This document shows positions 1 to 9,503 of a stretch of DNA of 46,383 nucleotides, piece after piece (the first letter of the stretch is position 1; each line of letters opens with the position of its first letter). The translations under genes and the position numbers were made by a program. The stretch is from Candidatus Azambacteria bacterium (GTDB taxonomy: Bacteria; Patescibacteriota; Minisyncoccia; GWC2-36-17; WO2-46-25), in NCBI GenBank assembly GCA_016200965.1, contig JACQDT010000025.1, forward strand, positions 1 through 46,383. Direction: 5' to 3'. The notes beneath the pieces were generated by a model that worked only from the letters and a program-made list of their open reading frames with translations, made no database searches and was not told where the DNA came from.

Positions 1-1
1 C

Positions 2-3000
2 GACGGAGCGAATGGGAATGCCGCAGACCTCACGAGTAAGATCTCCTCGTTTTGGTCAACGAACGCGGTGAACGCGCTCGCCTATGACGCGACGTCGGGC
101 GCGGTGTATATCGGGGGATCGGGAGGGAAGTTTGGGAGATTGAGTGTCGGGAACGGCGGTTTATCGGGCACCTACACCTCCGCTGTCTATGATACGGGGC
201 AGGCGACTGATTTTGCAACGGTATCTTGGACGGAAACGCTCAACGGGCAGACCCTTGCGATGAGCGTGAGGGCGGGCAATTCCAATCCTCCCACGGACGG
301 AGCGTGGACGGCGGTCGCAAACGGAGCGGACACCGGCGCGGTGTTTGACGGCAAACGGTATGTGCAGTATCAGGCGGCGTTTTCCACGACGGACGCCGCG
401 TTTTTGCCGAGCTTGGACAGTATGCAGATCAACTGGCAGACCGCCGCCAATTATAATTTCTCTCTCTCTTACTTGTCCTCATTTAGCAGTATACTCGCGG
501 GGCAGTCGGTGCGCGTGGGTTCGGTGACGGTGGCAGCGCAAAGCCCGCAGGACGCATCTATTGTCGACCGCACCAATCTCACTTCTTCCGATTCACATGT
601 TACTTTCTCTCCAAATGCGTATTGCACGCCAAGTAGCGGGAGCTGTGTAGTGGATGTATACGCGTCATTTCCCTCCACAGGCACGTATGCCATAACTCTG
701 ACGGGGAATAATGCGTCGGCAACATATCCGTACGGTCTTACCGCCACTACGTCGTTCTCGCTCACCGTTTCCCCGCAGATGACGTACATGCTCGGTTTAA
801 GCGCGAATTCCGGCGAGGTTATCCGCTCGTCGGCGTCGGGCGCGTATGCAACGCCGACATTTCAGACTATGCTGACCGTCACGCGCACGGGCGGCGCGGA
901 TGAGGGCGTTGCTTCCATCACTGCCGCCGCGCCTTCGGGCATCACCGCCGATCCCTCTCCATTGAACTCCGCGCCGTTTGGAACGACATTTACCAGTATT
1001 ATCACCATGAGCGCGGCAAGCACCGTCACCGCAGGCGACTATACGTTTACTATCACGGTGGTGCCGGCGCTTTCAGGCAGTTCCAATCAGCAAACTATTT
1101 CATTCACCCTGCAGGTACGCGATCCGCTTTCGTATTCGCTTGCGGGAGGGTCGGGTACGGTGACGCAGGGCAACACGATCAGCGCGTATATTCCGGCAAA
1201 TTATTCTTCGGGGGGGTCTGAAACGGTACAATCGTTTTCCGTCGTTTCCATTGTGCCTTCCGTTTCCCTTGCCTCCGGCGAGTCGCTTCCTTCGGTGTCG
1301 TTTCCCACCTCTTCCTGCGGCCCCCTGCCCCCGAGTAACGCCACCTGCGCGCGCATGAGCGTGCAGACCTTTTCAAATACGCCCGCGTATGTGTATACCA
1401 TCACCGTCACCGCGCGGTCGCAGATTACGAACTCCGCGCCGACGTCCGACGCGGTGTATACACTTACCGTGACCGGTCCGTATGATTTCTCGCTTGCCTA
1501 CGGCGCGCCCGTTGCGCCGTGTACGCAAAGCACGTCATGCTCCGTGGAGCAGTCAAATACCATGCAAATTGCCGTGAATATCACCTCAACCGCGCTTGCG
1601 GGTGAACCAGTCGCGCTCACGGTTTCCGGGAGTCCGGTGACCCCCGGCATCTCATATTTCCAAGATAGCGCAACGAATTCCACATCCTGTTCTCCTTACA
1701 GCGGCCATGCGTGCGTGGCGACTATCACTATTTTAACCACCAGCGCCACTTCACAAAACATTTATCTTGTGTACATTACCGGCAACACGCTGGCTAGCAG
1801 CATTCCGCGCAATCATACGCTTACCCCCGAATACACGCTTACCGTCACGGAGGGGTTCACGTTTGATATTACACTGGGGCCTCCCGCGTCGGGAACCACC
1901 ATCAATACGGGGAACATGACCGTGAGCGTGCAGGCGACCGTGACGCTCCGCACCGGCACCGCTCCCCAGCCGGTCACGCTTGCCGTATTCGGATCGCTTC
2001 CTTCCGGAGTCACTGCGACATTTCCCTCCAATAATCCCTGCACTCCTTCCTGCTCGCAGATTATCGCGTTGCGCGCGCAAGGGACTACGGCAGGAAATTA
2101 TACCATTACCATCAGAGGACAGTACGGCACGTATATCGTGGATAAAACATATGTGCTGACGGTGGAAGATCCGTTTGATTTTTGTCTAAAATGGACGGCG
2201 GGCAATCCGTGTTCAGGCGCTTCCGCGACAGGAGACATTTTTACCATTCCAAGCGCCGCTCCGCTTGATGTGCCGTATTCGGCAACATGGAACGCGGGCG
2301 GGACGGCCGCCGTCTCATTCGCCGCTCCTTCGCCTGCCGCGCAATTAAGCGTCAGCATAAGCCCCAGCGGATGCGGTACGCTTAATCAAACTACATCGTG
2401 TCCAGGGACTATTTCATTTGAGGCGCTTTCCGGCCTTACTCCCGCGACCTATACCGTAACTATGACGGCGTTTTCCAGTTCCCTTTCGGGAAGCGTGTCC
2501 AAAAGCATTATCATGCGCCTGACCGTGGGATCCTCGTTTCGTTTTTCACTCGCTCTTTCCCCGGATTCGGCGCGGGTGGATCCGAAGCCGGGCGTCACTT
2601 CCGCGGACGTCATCGCCGCGCTCACCAATCCGCCGGCGGGGCCCGTTACGCTCTCCATCCAAAATGAAACCAAAAACTATACGTTGCCGGCGGGGGTTAC
2701 GGCAAGTTTCACCGGGTCGCCATGCACCCCGTCATCGGATGCGATAGGCGCGACCTGTCCCGCGCCGCCGCAGGTGACTTTTTCGGTGGCGGCAAGCGCG
2801 GCCGATGGTGTGTACAATGTTCCTATTTTTGGTTCAAGCGGACCGGCGGAGGTGGTGGCGTATTTTACGCTGAAAATAGGGCCGCTTAATCTCACACAGT
2901 ACCAGTCCTCCGATCTTCTTACCGAGGCCCATCAGCGGCCGGCGCCTTTCTTCATGTGGTCTCCGCAAGCGCCGTTTGTGGGAGATCAGGTGAATTTTGA

Positions 3001-3307
3001 CGCGGCATCTTCTACCGTATGGGGCGGCTCCGGAATGGTTCCCGCAGACGTCACGAACGCATATTTCGGATGGAGTTTTACGGGCATCAACAGCCCAACT
3101 GTTTCAAACAGCTATACCGCGTCGGGCATCGCCATCCCAACACTTTCCGTGAGGGACACCAATCCGTCATCGGTGTGTTACACGAGCGTTGCCACCGACA
3201 CCACGCAGACCGAAGCGTGCCAGTGCGCGACCAGCACCGATGCGTTTTTAAACGGAGGCATCACCGTATCCAAGCCGCGGCCGTTTTTCAGAGAAATTAA
3301 ACCGTAG
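2..3307 (+). CDS. Large secreted/surface protein with repeated Ig-like/beta-sandwich segments (5' end outside window)
   Basis: Frame is open from base 2 with no stop before the ORF-track GTG at 68; Thr/Ser/Gly-rich repeats such as 'YTFTITVVP..QQTISFTLQVRDP'; directly upstream of pilM. Confidence 0.7.
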   Translation, partial: DGANGNAADLTSKISSFWSTNAVNALAYDATSGAVYIGGSGGKFGRLSVGNGGLSGTYTSAVYDTGQATDFATVSWTETLNGQTLAMSVRAGNSNPPTDGAWTAVANGADTGAVFDGKRYVQYQAAFSTTDAAFLPSLDSMQINWQTAANYNFSLSYLSSFSSILAGQSVRVGSVTVAAQSPQDASIVDRTNLTSSDSHVTFSPNAYCTPSSGSCVVDVYASFPSTGTYAITLTGNNASATYPYGLTATTSFSLTVSPQMTYMLGLSANSGEVIRSSASGAYATPTFQTMLTVTRTGGADEGVASITAAAPSGITADPSPLNSAPFGTTFTSIITMSAASTVTAGDYTFTITVVPALSGSSNQQTISFTLQVRDPLSYSLAGGSGTVTQGNTISAYIPANYSSGGSETVQSFSVVSIVPSVSLASGESLPSVSFPTSSCGPLPPSNATCARMSVQTFSNTPAYVYTITVTARSQITNSAPTSDAVYTLTVTGPYDFSLAYGAPVAPCTQSTSCSVEQSNTMQIAVNITSTALAGEPVALTVSGSPVTPGISYFQDSATNSTSCSPYSGHACVATITILTTSATSQNIYLVYITGNTLASSIPRNHTLTPEYTLTVTEGFTFDITLGPPASGTTINTGNMTVSVQATVTLRTGTAPQPVTLAVFGSLPSGVTATFPSNNPCTPSCSQIIALRAQGTTAGNYTITIRGQYGTYIVDKTYVLTVEDPFDFCLKWTAGNPCSGASATGDIFTIPSAAPLDVPYSATWNAGGTAAVSFAAPSPAAQLSVSISPSGCGTLNQTTSCPGTISFEALSGLTPATYTVTMTAFSSSLSGSVSKSIIMRLTVGSSFRFSLALSPDSARVDPKPGVTSADVIAALTNPPAGPVTLSIQNETKNYTLPAGVTASFTGSPCTPSSDAIGATCPAPPQVTFSVAASAADGVYNVPIFGSSGPAEVVAYFTLKIGPLNLTQYQSSDLLTEAHQRPAPFFMWSPQAPFVGDQVNFDAASSTVWGGSGMVPADVTNAYFGWSFTGINSPTVSNSYTASGIAIPTLSVRDTNPSSVCYTSVATDTTQTEACQCATSTDAFLNGGITVSKPRPFFREIKP

Positions 3308-3328
3308 CAGGGAAGCATCCGCTCAGTT

Positions 3329-4471
3329 ATGAAACTATTCAATTTTCTCAAACCAAAGAGCTATTTGGGGATCGATATCGGAACGTCGGCAATTAAAATC
3401 GTTCAACTTTCGCATGCGCGCGACACGTTTCGGGTTGAACAGTACGGCGAGATTACATTTTTTTCCAAGGAAGCGCCGATGGAAGTATACCAGCAAAGCT
3501 CGTTGAAAATGCCAGATGAACAGGTGGCGGAACTGGTGCGCAAAATACTGCATGAGTCGAAAGTTACCGCGACAAAAGCCGCGATGTCGTTGCCGGTGTT
3601 TTCAAGTTTTTCCACCATCATTGAACTGCCGCCGATGCCCAAAGACGAAATGGAAAAAGCGATTCAGTTTGAAGCGCGCCAGTACGTGCCCATTCCCATC
3701 AGTGAAGTATCACTTGATTCGTTGGTGCTGGGCGAAGAGCGGAAACAACAACAAGAAGAAAATCACGCCGGGCGGGAGGAAGCGGAGGATCAGGGATGGC
3801 GCGCCGACCCCCGGGCACAAAAGTCAAAAAAGCTGGAAATTTTGCTTATTGCCGTGCCGAATGAGATCAAGAAAAAATATGAACACATCGCTCAACTTGC
3901 CGGACTTGAACTCACAGCGCTTGAGATGGAAACGTTCCCGTTGGCACGCGCCATGCTCAAAGGCAATCCTACGGTGACTGCGGTAGTGGACATTGGCGCG
4001 CGTTCCACCGACATTTGCATTGCTGACGGGGGAGTCGTGAGAATTTCCCACAACTTTGAGTTTTCCGGCGTGGATATTACCAAAGCGTACGGCGAATTTG
4101 CAAAGTTGGATTACGTTGAGGCGGAAAAAAGGAAAAAAGTAACGGGACTCAATCTGACGCCGGGACAACTGCTCGGCGCAGCGGGACTCCTTGCGATTAT
4201 TGACGATATTATCAACGAAACCGAACGCATCACGCACTCGTATTTCAATAAAACAGGAAGAATGGTGACGCGCGTGGTGCTCGCGGGAGGCGTGTCGCGC
4301 ATGCCCGGGCTTCTTGAGCAGTTTCGCGAACGATTTTCATCCCTTCCCGCCGACGCCGTTTCCATAGGAAACCCCTTCAGCGGCCTTGTGTACCCCAGAG
4401 AACTTGAAAAAATTCTTCAGGAAATAGGCCCCTCTTTTGCGGTGGCGGTAGGGCTCGCGATGCGGCGTTAG
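3329..4471 (+). CDS. pilM: Type IV pilus assembly protein PilM (actin-like ATPase)
   Basis: SYLGIDIGTSAIKIVQL, VVDIGARSTDICI, VVLAGGVSRMPGL motifs. Confidence 0.93.
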   Translation: MKLFNFLKPKSYLGIDIGTSAIKIVQLSHARDTFRVEQYGEITFFSKEAPMEVYQQSSLKMPDEQVAELVRKILHESKVTATKAAMSLPVFSSFSTIIELPPMPKDEMEKAIQFEARQYVPIPISEVSLDSLVLGEERKQQQEENHAGREEAEDQGWRADPRAQKSKKLEILLIAVPNEIKKKYEHIAQLAGLELTALEMETFPLARAMLKGNPTVTAVVDIGARSTDICIADGGVVRISHNFEFSGVDITKAYGEFAKLDYVEAEKRKKVTGLNLTPGQLLGAAGLLAIIDDIINETERITHSYFNKTGRMVTRVVLAGGVSRMPGLLEQFRERFSSLPADAVSIGNPFSGLVYPRELEKILQEIGPSFAVAVGLAMRR

Positions 4472-4607
4472 GCGGCGAATAGCAAATAGCAAATAGCAAA
4501 TAGCGAATAGCGAATAGCAGGAGCGCGCCGGCTGTTTGGTAGCATTTCTTTGTTTTGTAATGTATAATAATGAATGATGCTATTTGCAATCAGCTATTCA
4601 CTACACA

Positions 4608-5150
4608 ATGCCTGACGTATCTTTGCTTCAGCGTGAATATTATGGCGAACAAGAGCAAGAAAGCCGTTTGCCCGGCGTCGTTTTTACCGCCGCATTGAGC
4701 GCGCTTCTCATTGTCATCGCCGCGTACGTGGGCCTTTTTCTCTATAACCGAGTGCTGGTATCAAGGGCCGACGCCATCGCGAAGCATACTAAGGATTTAA
4801 AAGTAGAGGACATGGCGGAGACCATTAAAGATCTGGAAGCATTGGGAGTGCAAACAAAAAACCTCAAAATGCTTCGCGAAGCGCACACCTATTCCACAAA
4901 AATGTTTGCGTATATGGAAAGCGCAACGCATCCCGCGTCTCGTTTTTCCGACACCATTATCGACGCAGTGGAAAAAACGATACAAGCGAAAGGATTTATT
5001 TCTTCTCCTGTGCTGCTTGCGCGCCAGGTGGAAATCTACGAAAAGGACAAAAAAGAAGGGCGCATTCTTGATTTTAGCCTGCAGAACATAGGGTACGGAG
5101 AGAGACAAGCGGTCGCGTTTAACCTTGTGCTTACTCTCGGCAAACCATAA
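4608..5150 (+). CDS. pilN: PilN-like type IV pilus assembly protein
   Basis: Short N-terminus, single TM segment, coiled coil, position between pilM and pilO. Start taken at MPDVSLLQREYY. Confidence 0.75.
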   Translation: MPDVSLLQREYYGEQEQESRLPGVVFTAALSALLIVIAAYVGLFLYNRVLVSRADAIAKHTKDLKVEDMAETIKDLEALGVQTKNLKMLREAHTYSTKMFAYMESATHPASRFSDTIIDAVEKTIQAKGFISSPVLLARQVEIYEKDKKEGRILDFSLQNIGYGERQAVAFNLVLTLGKP

Positions 5151-5152
5151 TT

Positions 5153-5737
5153 ATGGACAGACGTTATGTTATCGCGGGTTTGTTTTTCGCGGCGGCGGCG
5201 ATTATGGCTGTCGTGCTTGTGTATCCGGCGTATCAGCGAATGCTCAGCGCTTCGCGGTCCGTCGCACACAGCCAGGAAGAATTCAATGCTCGGGCGGGGG
5301 TTGTCAAGGAGATAAGCAAACTGAAAGGGCAATATAAGCAAATGGAAAAAGATATAACGAATGTGTTTGAAATCCTCCCTCTTTTCGGCACGCGGAGCAT
5401 CTCCGAATTTTTCATAGAACTTGAAGGGCTGTCCGCTCAAAGCGGCGTTTCACTTGAGACCGTAAGCTTCAGTCAGAGCAAAGCGAAAGAGGTGAAAAGC
5501 GGCAAAAGAGGGTATACTGCCGTCAACGCCCGGATTGCGTTTAAGGGATCGTATGAAAACACGAAGAGATTCGTGCGGGCGATTGAAACAAACAAACATC
5601 TCATGGATGTAAAGGATATTGCGCTGGCTCCGCCGCAGATGTCCGCCGGAAAATCGGAAAAAGAGAAAACGGATGTCGTTTCCGAACGAACCGATTTATT
5701 TTCGGTTAAAATATCTCTTGACGCGTATTATCAATAA
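5153..5737 (+). CDS. pilO: PilO-like type IV pilus assembly protein
   Basis: N-terminal TM, coiled coil, 'YTAVNARIAFKGSYENTKRFVRAIE', operon position. Confidence 0.8.
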   Translation: MDRRYVIAGLFFAAAAIMAVVLVYPAYQRMLSASRSVAHSQEEFNARAGVVKEISKLKGQYKQMEKDITNVFEILPLFGTRSISEFFIELEGLSAQSGVSLETVSFSQSKAKEVKSGKRGYTAVNARIAFKGSYENTKRFVRAIETNKHLMDVKDIALAPPQMSAGKSEKEKTDVVSERTDLFSVKISLDAYYQ

Positions 5738-5744
5738 TGAACCG

Positions 5745-6041
5745 ATGAATCTTCTTCCTCAAAATCCAAAATCGCGCCAGGCAGCGCTTATCGGAATGCT
5801 CGCGGCAGTCCTCTTATTCGGTTTCGGCTTTTTCTACATCAGATATTTTGCGCAAGAATCTCCCGCTGTTTTTGATGAAACGGCGCTCCCGCAAGCGTCT
5901 CAGAATGCCGTGTATACGATAGAGCGAAATATTACCGCGCTTCAGGAAGAACTGAAAAACGGGTTTTACGCGTCGTTAAAGAAATACCGTTGGATCCCCG
6001 ACACAACCGCGCCCGGAAAAGCGAATCCATTCATACAATAA
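5745..6041 (+). CDS. Small single-TM protein in the PilP position
   Basis: MNLLPQNPKSRQAALIGMLAAVLLFGFGFFYIRYF; between pilO and pilB. Confidence 0.55.
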   Translation: MNLLPQNPKSRQAALIGMLAAVLLFGFGFFYIRYFAQESPAVFDETALPQASQNAVYTIERNITALQEELKNGFYASLKKYRWIPDTTAPGKANPFIQ

Positions 6042-6107
6042 ACCTTTAACCTTTGACATTTGATTGTCACGTGCCAGATGTCACGTGTCAAATGTGCGCG
6101 AAGCGCT

Positions 6108-7826
6108 ATGCCCATCACTCTTATTGACATTCTTCTTCGGGACAGAAAAATAACCGCCGCGGAGGCGGACTCTTTTCGCCGCGAGCTTAGAACGAAACGT
6201 ATCACCGAGGAGGATTCGTTGCTCGCGAAGCTTCCCGAAGAAATAGTGTTTGAGGCAAAAAGCAAGTTTTACGGCGTGCCGCTTAAAAAATTAGATGAAG
6301 ATCATACCATTCCGCCCGAGATGCTTACGTATATTCCCGAGGAAGCGGCGCGGACGTATAAATTTATCGCTCTTTCAAGAATTGACAGCGATACCATTGA
6401 GGTGGGGATGGTGAATCCTCAGGATGTGCGCGTGCTGGACGCGCTCAAGTTTACGCTGACCAGCAAGAATGTGAACGCGAAGATTTTGCTTATTACTCCG
6501 AAGCAATTTGAAATGTTGTTCCAGCAGTATTCCAGTTTGCACGGCGAAGTAAAAGAGGCCTTGCAGAATTTGGAAGAAGATATCGCGGACATTGACGCGA
6601 TGGCGGGCCCGAAAATAGACACAACCGAGCTCACCGCCAATGCCCCGATTGCGCGCGTGGTGGCGGTTATTTTCAAACATGCCTTTGAAGGGAACGCGTC
6701 GGACGTGCACATTGAGCCGCTTGATAAAAACACGCGGGTGCGGTTTCGCGTGGACGGCATATTGCATACGAGTTTGCTTCTGCCCAAGTCCATTCACGCG
6801 GCGATCGTGTCACGCATCAAGATTCTCACCAATATGAAGATAGACGAATCCCGGGTGCCTCAAGACGGGCGATTCCGCTCGCGGATTTCAGGGAGCATTA
6901 TTGATTTTCGCGTCGCCACGTTCCCCACCATCAACGGCGAAAAAGTCGTGATGCGCTTGCTTGATCCGTTCGCGGGAGTAAAATCGCTTGAAGAGCTCGG
7001 CTTTGTGGGAACTAATCTTGAGATGATCAAGCGCGCGGTGCAAAAACCGTATGGGATGATTCTTATCACCGGACCGACCGGATCGGGAAAGTCAACCACG
7101 CTTCAGTCGTTGCTCGGGACGACTAATAAGGAGGGAGCAAACCTGGTGAGCTTGGAAGATCCCGTGGAATATAACATAGAAGGCGTCAATCAGTCGCCGG
7201 TCCGGCCGGAACTTGGCTACACCTACGCGCTTGGTTTGCGGAGTATTTTGCGTCAAGATCCCGATATTGTCATGGTGGGAGAAATACGCGACGCGGAAAC
7301 CGCCCAGCTCGCGGTGCACGCCGCGCTCACCGGCCATGTGGTGCTCACGACGCTTCATACCAACAACGCGATTGGCGTTATCCCGCGCCTTGTGGATATG
7401 GGCGTAGAGTCCTATTTAGTTCCTTCGGCGGTGGTACTCGCGGTTGCTCAGCGCCTGGTGCGCAAATTATGCAATGATTGCAAACAAAAAGTTCCGGCGG
7501 AAGGACGAGCGAAGAAAATCATTGAAGAAACGGTAGCGGGCATGCCCGACGACACGCAGGCAAAAGTCAGGAGCGATGCGTATTGGATTTGGGAAGCGCC
7601 TGGGTGCGGAAAGTGCGCGCACAAAGGGACCAAAGGCCGGCTTGCGATAGCCGAGGCGCTTGAGATGACACCGGAACTCAAGCGAATTGTCATTGAAGGA
7701 ATCACCGAAGAAAAGATTATTAACGAGTCAAAGCGGCAGAATATGCTCACTATGATACAGGATGGGGTCATGAAGGTGCTTGACGGCATGATTTCGCTGG
7801 AGGAAGTTTTACAATCAACGGTATAG
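6108..7826 (+). CDS. pilB: Type IV pilus assembly ATPase PilB/GspE
   Basis: Walker A GPTGSGKSTTL, Asp box, Walker B, SDVHIEP, CxxC pair; start MPITLIDILLRDRKI. Confidence 0.93.
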   Translation: MPITLIDILLRDRKITAAEADSFRRELRTKRITEEDSLLAKLPEEIVFEAKSKFYGVPLKKLDEDHTIPPEMLTYIPEEAARTYKFIALSRIDSDTIEVGMVNPQDVRVLDALKFTLTSKNVNAKILLITPKQFEMLFQQYSSLHGEVKEALQNLEEDIADIDAMAGPKIDTTELTANAPIARVVAVIFKHAFEGNASDVHIEPLDKNTRVRFRVDGILHTSLLLPKSIHAAIVSRIKILTNMKIDESRVPQDGRFRSRISGSIIDFRVATFPTINGEKVVMRLLDPFAGVKSLEELGFVGTNLEMIKRAVQKPYGMILITGPTGSGKSTTLQSLLGTTNKEGANLVSLEDPVEYNIEGVNQSPVRPELGYTYALGLRSILRQDPDIVMVGEIRDAETAQLAVHAALTGHVVLTTLHTNNAIGVIPRLVDMGVESYLVPSAVVLAVAQRLVRKLCNDCKQKVPAEGRAKKIIEETVAGMPDDTQAKVRSDAYWIWEAPGCGKCAHKGTKGRLAIAEALEMTPELKRIVIEGITEEKIINESKRQNMLTMIQDGVMKVLDGMISLEEVLQSTV

Positions 7827-7843
7827 AAGATATAATTGACGTT

Positions 7844-8245
7844 ATGAACGAACAGAATAAAAAAACCGTGCTTATCGTGGAGGATGATTCGTTTCTTTCC
7901 GACATGTACGCAACGAAGTTTTCCTCGACCGGGTATGAGGTCAAGCTCGCCCAAGACGGAAAACAGTGTTTTGATATGCTTAAGGAGGGATTGCGGCCGG
8001 ACATCGTGTTGCTTGACATCGTGATGCCGAAAATGGACGGCATCGCTTTGCTTGAAGCCGTCCGGCGCGACGAACAACTGAAACATATTCCCGTGGTACT
8101 GCTCACGAACCTCGGGCAGGAATCCGATATCGCGCGCGGAATGGAATTGGGCGCGGTTGATTATTTAGTGAAGGCACATTTTACGCCGTCGGAAGTGATG
8201 AAAAAGACGGAGGAAATTCTTCGGAAGCTGAAGCACAAAACATAA
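7844..8245 (+). CDS. CheY-like response regulator receiver protein
   Basis: VLIVEDDSFLSDMYATKFSSTGYEV...DIVLLDIVMPKMDG...VVLLTNL. Confidence 0.9.
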   Translation: MNEQNKKTVLIVEDDSFLSDMYATKFSSTGYEVKLAQDGKQCFDMLKEGLRPDIVLLDIVMPKMDGIALLEAVRRDEQLKHIPVVLLTNLGQESDIARGMELGAVDYLVKAHFTPSEVMKKTEEILRKLKHKT

Positions 8246-8259
8246 CTTATTTTGATTAT

Positions 8260-8428
8260 GAATTACGAAACGATATTTTTTGTATCGGGCTGGCTGTGGG
8301 AACCTTCGGCGGTGCGCGACAGAAAGGCATTTTTACCTTGCCGGACCCAAAGCGGGGAAGCAAATAAAAATGCTTTTCCGCTCGCGCACTCAAAAGGGAG
8401 GCGCACAAAAAATATCGTTTCGTAATTC
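8260..8428. repeat. 169-bp hairpin/MITE-like element with 24-bp perfect terminal inverted repeats
   Basis: GAATTACGAAACGATATTTTTTGT (8260-8283) and its exact reverse complement at 8405-8428; an inner near-inverted segment also pairs. Confidence 0.75.
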
Positions 8429-8435
8429 AAAGATT

Positions 8436-9503
8436 ATGAATATTACACAAGAACTTGAAGATCTGTTGCGTACCGTAATCGAGCGCGGCGCGTCCGATTT
8501 GCATATTTCCGTAGGAAGGCGTCCCACATTGAGAATAGATGGTCAGCTGGTTCAAATAGAATCCAAAGACGTTGTCAGTGATGATTTTGCCAAACAATTC
8601 GTCAGGGAAATTTTAAAAGAGGACCAGCGCGCGCGATTCGCCGAGGAAAAAGAAATTGACTTTTCGTATGGTTTTGCGGGAGCTGCCCGTTTTCGGGTGA
8701 ATGTGTTCGTACAGCGCGGCCATCTCGCCGCGGCCCTGCGGCTTATTCCCACGAAGGTGCTCACGCTCGACGAACTCAATCATCCGCCCATTTTGCATAA
8801 CGTGACAAAAATGTCGCAGGGCTTTTTTCTCGTGGTGGGTCCTTCGGGGCAAGGCAAGTCTACGACGCTTGCGGCGATGGTGGACGAGGTCAACCATCGG
8901 CGGCCCTGCCATATTCTCACTATTGAAGACCCGATAGAATATCTGTTTACTAACGACAAAGCCATCGTGGATCAGCGGGAAGTGGGTCAAGACACCAAGA
9001 GTTTCCATGCCGCGTTGCGTTCGGTCCTGCGTCAGGACCCCGACGTGATTATGGTGGGCGAAATGCGCGATCCGGAAACCATTTCCGCCGCAATCACCGC
9101 CGCGGAAACCGGACACCTCGTGTTTTCCACTTTGCATACCAATAACGCCTCGCAGACGATTGACCGCATCATTGACTCGTTTCCTTCTGCTCAGCAAAAT
9201 CAGATCCGCGCTCAGCTGGCCGGGACCTTGCTTGGTGTGCTTTCGCGGCGGCTTATCCCGAAAGTGGGAGGAGGGCGGGCGGGAGCGTTTGAGCTTCTTA
9301 TGGCAAACGCGGCGGTAAAAAACCTCATCCGTGAAAATAAAACCCATCAGATTGATTTGGTGATAGAAACGTCGGCGGAAGAAGGGATGATCTCGTTGAA
9401 TCGCTCGCTTGCCATGCTGGTTAAAAAGGGAGACATTTCATACGAAGATGCGATGGTACATTCCTTAAATCCGTCGGAGTTAAGGATACTTGTCTCACGA
9501 TAA
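8436..9503 (+). CDS. pilT: Twitching motility ATPase PilT
   Basis: MNITQELEDLLRTVIERGASDLHISVGRRPTLRIDG, GPSGQGKSTTLAAM. ORF-track start 8280 lies inside the hairpin element; 8436 is the likely start. Confidence 0.93.
   Translation: MNITQELEDLLRTVIERGASDLHISVGRRPTLRIDGQLVQIESKDVVSDDFAKQFVREILKEDQRARFAEEKEIDFSYGFAGAARFRVNVFVQRGHLAAALRLIPTKVLTLDELNHPPILHNVTKMSQGFFLVVGPSGQGKSTTLAAMVDEVNHRRPCHILTIEDPIEYLFTNDKAIVDQREVGQDTKSFHAALRSVLRQDPDVIMVGEMRDPETISAAITAAETGHLVFSTLHTNNASQTIDRIIDSFPSAQQNQIRAQLAGTLLGVLSRRLIPKVGGGRAGAFELLMANAAVKNLIRENKTHQIDLVIETSAEEGMISLNRSLAMLVKKGDISYEDAMVHSLNPSELRILVSR

Noticed and set aside
469-789. Antisense ORFs inside the large surface protein gene (e.g. 469-789 minus and others)
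   Set aside because: Fully overlapped by a long, coherent sense ORF in GC-rich repetitive DNA; no motifs or RBS.
4475-4520. Regular short tandem repeat, possible CRISPR-like array
   Set aside because: Units are 7-8 nt with no spacers of CRISPR length and no cas genes nearby.
8280-8435. N-terminal extension of PilT (ORF-track start at 8280)
   Set aside because: Lies inside the hairpin element; MNITQELEDLL at 8436 matches normal PilT starts.
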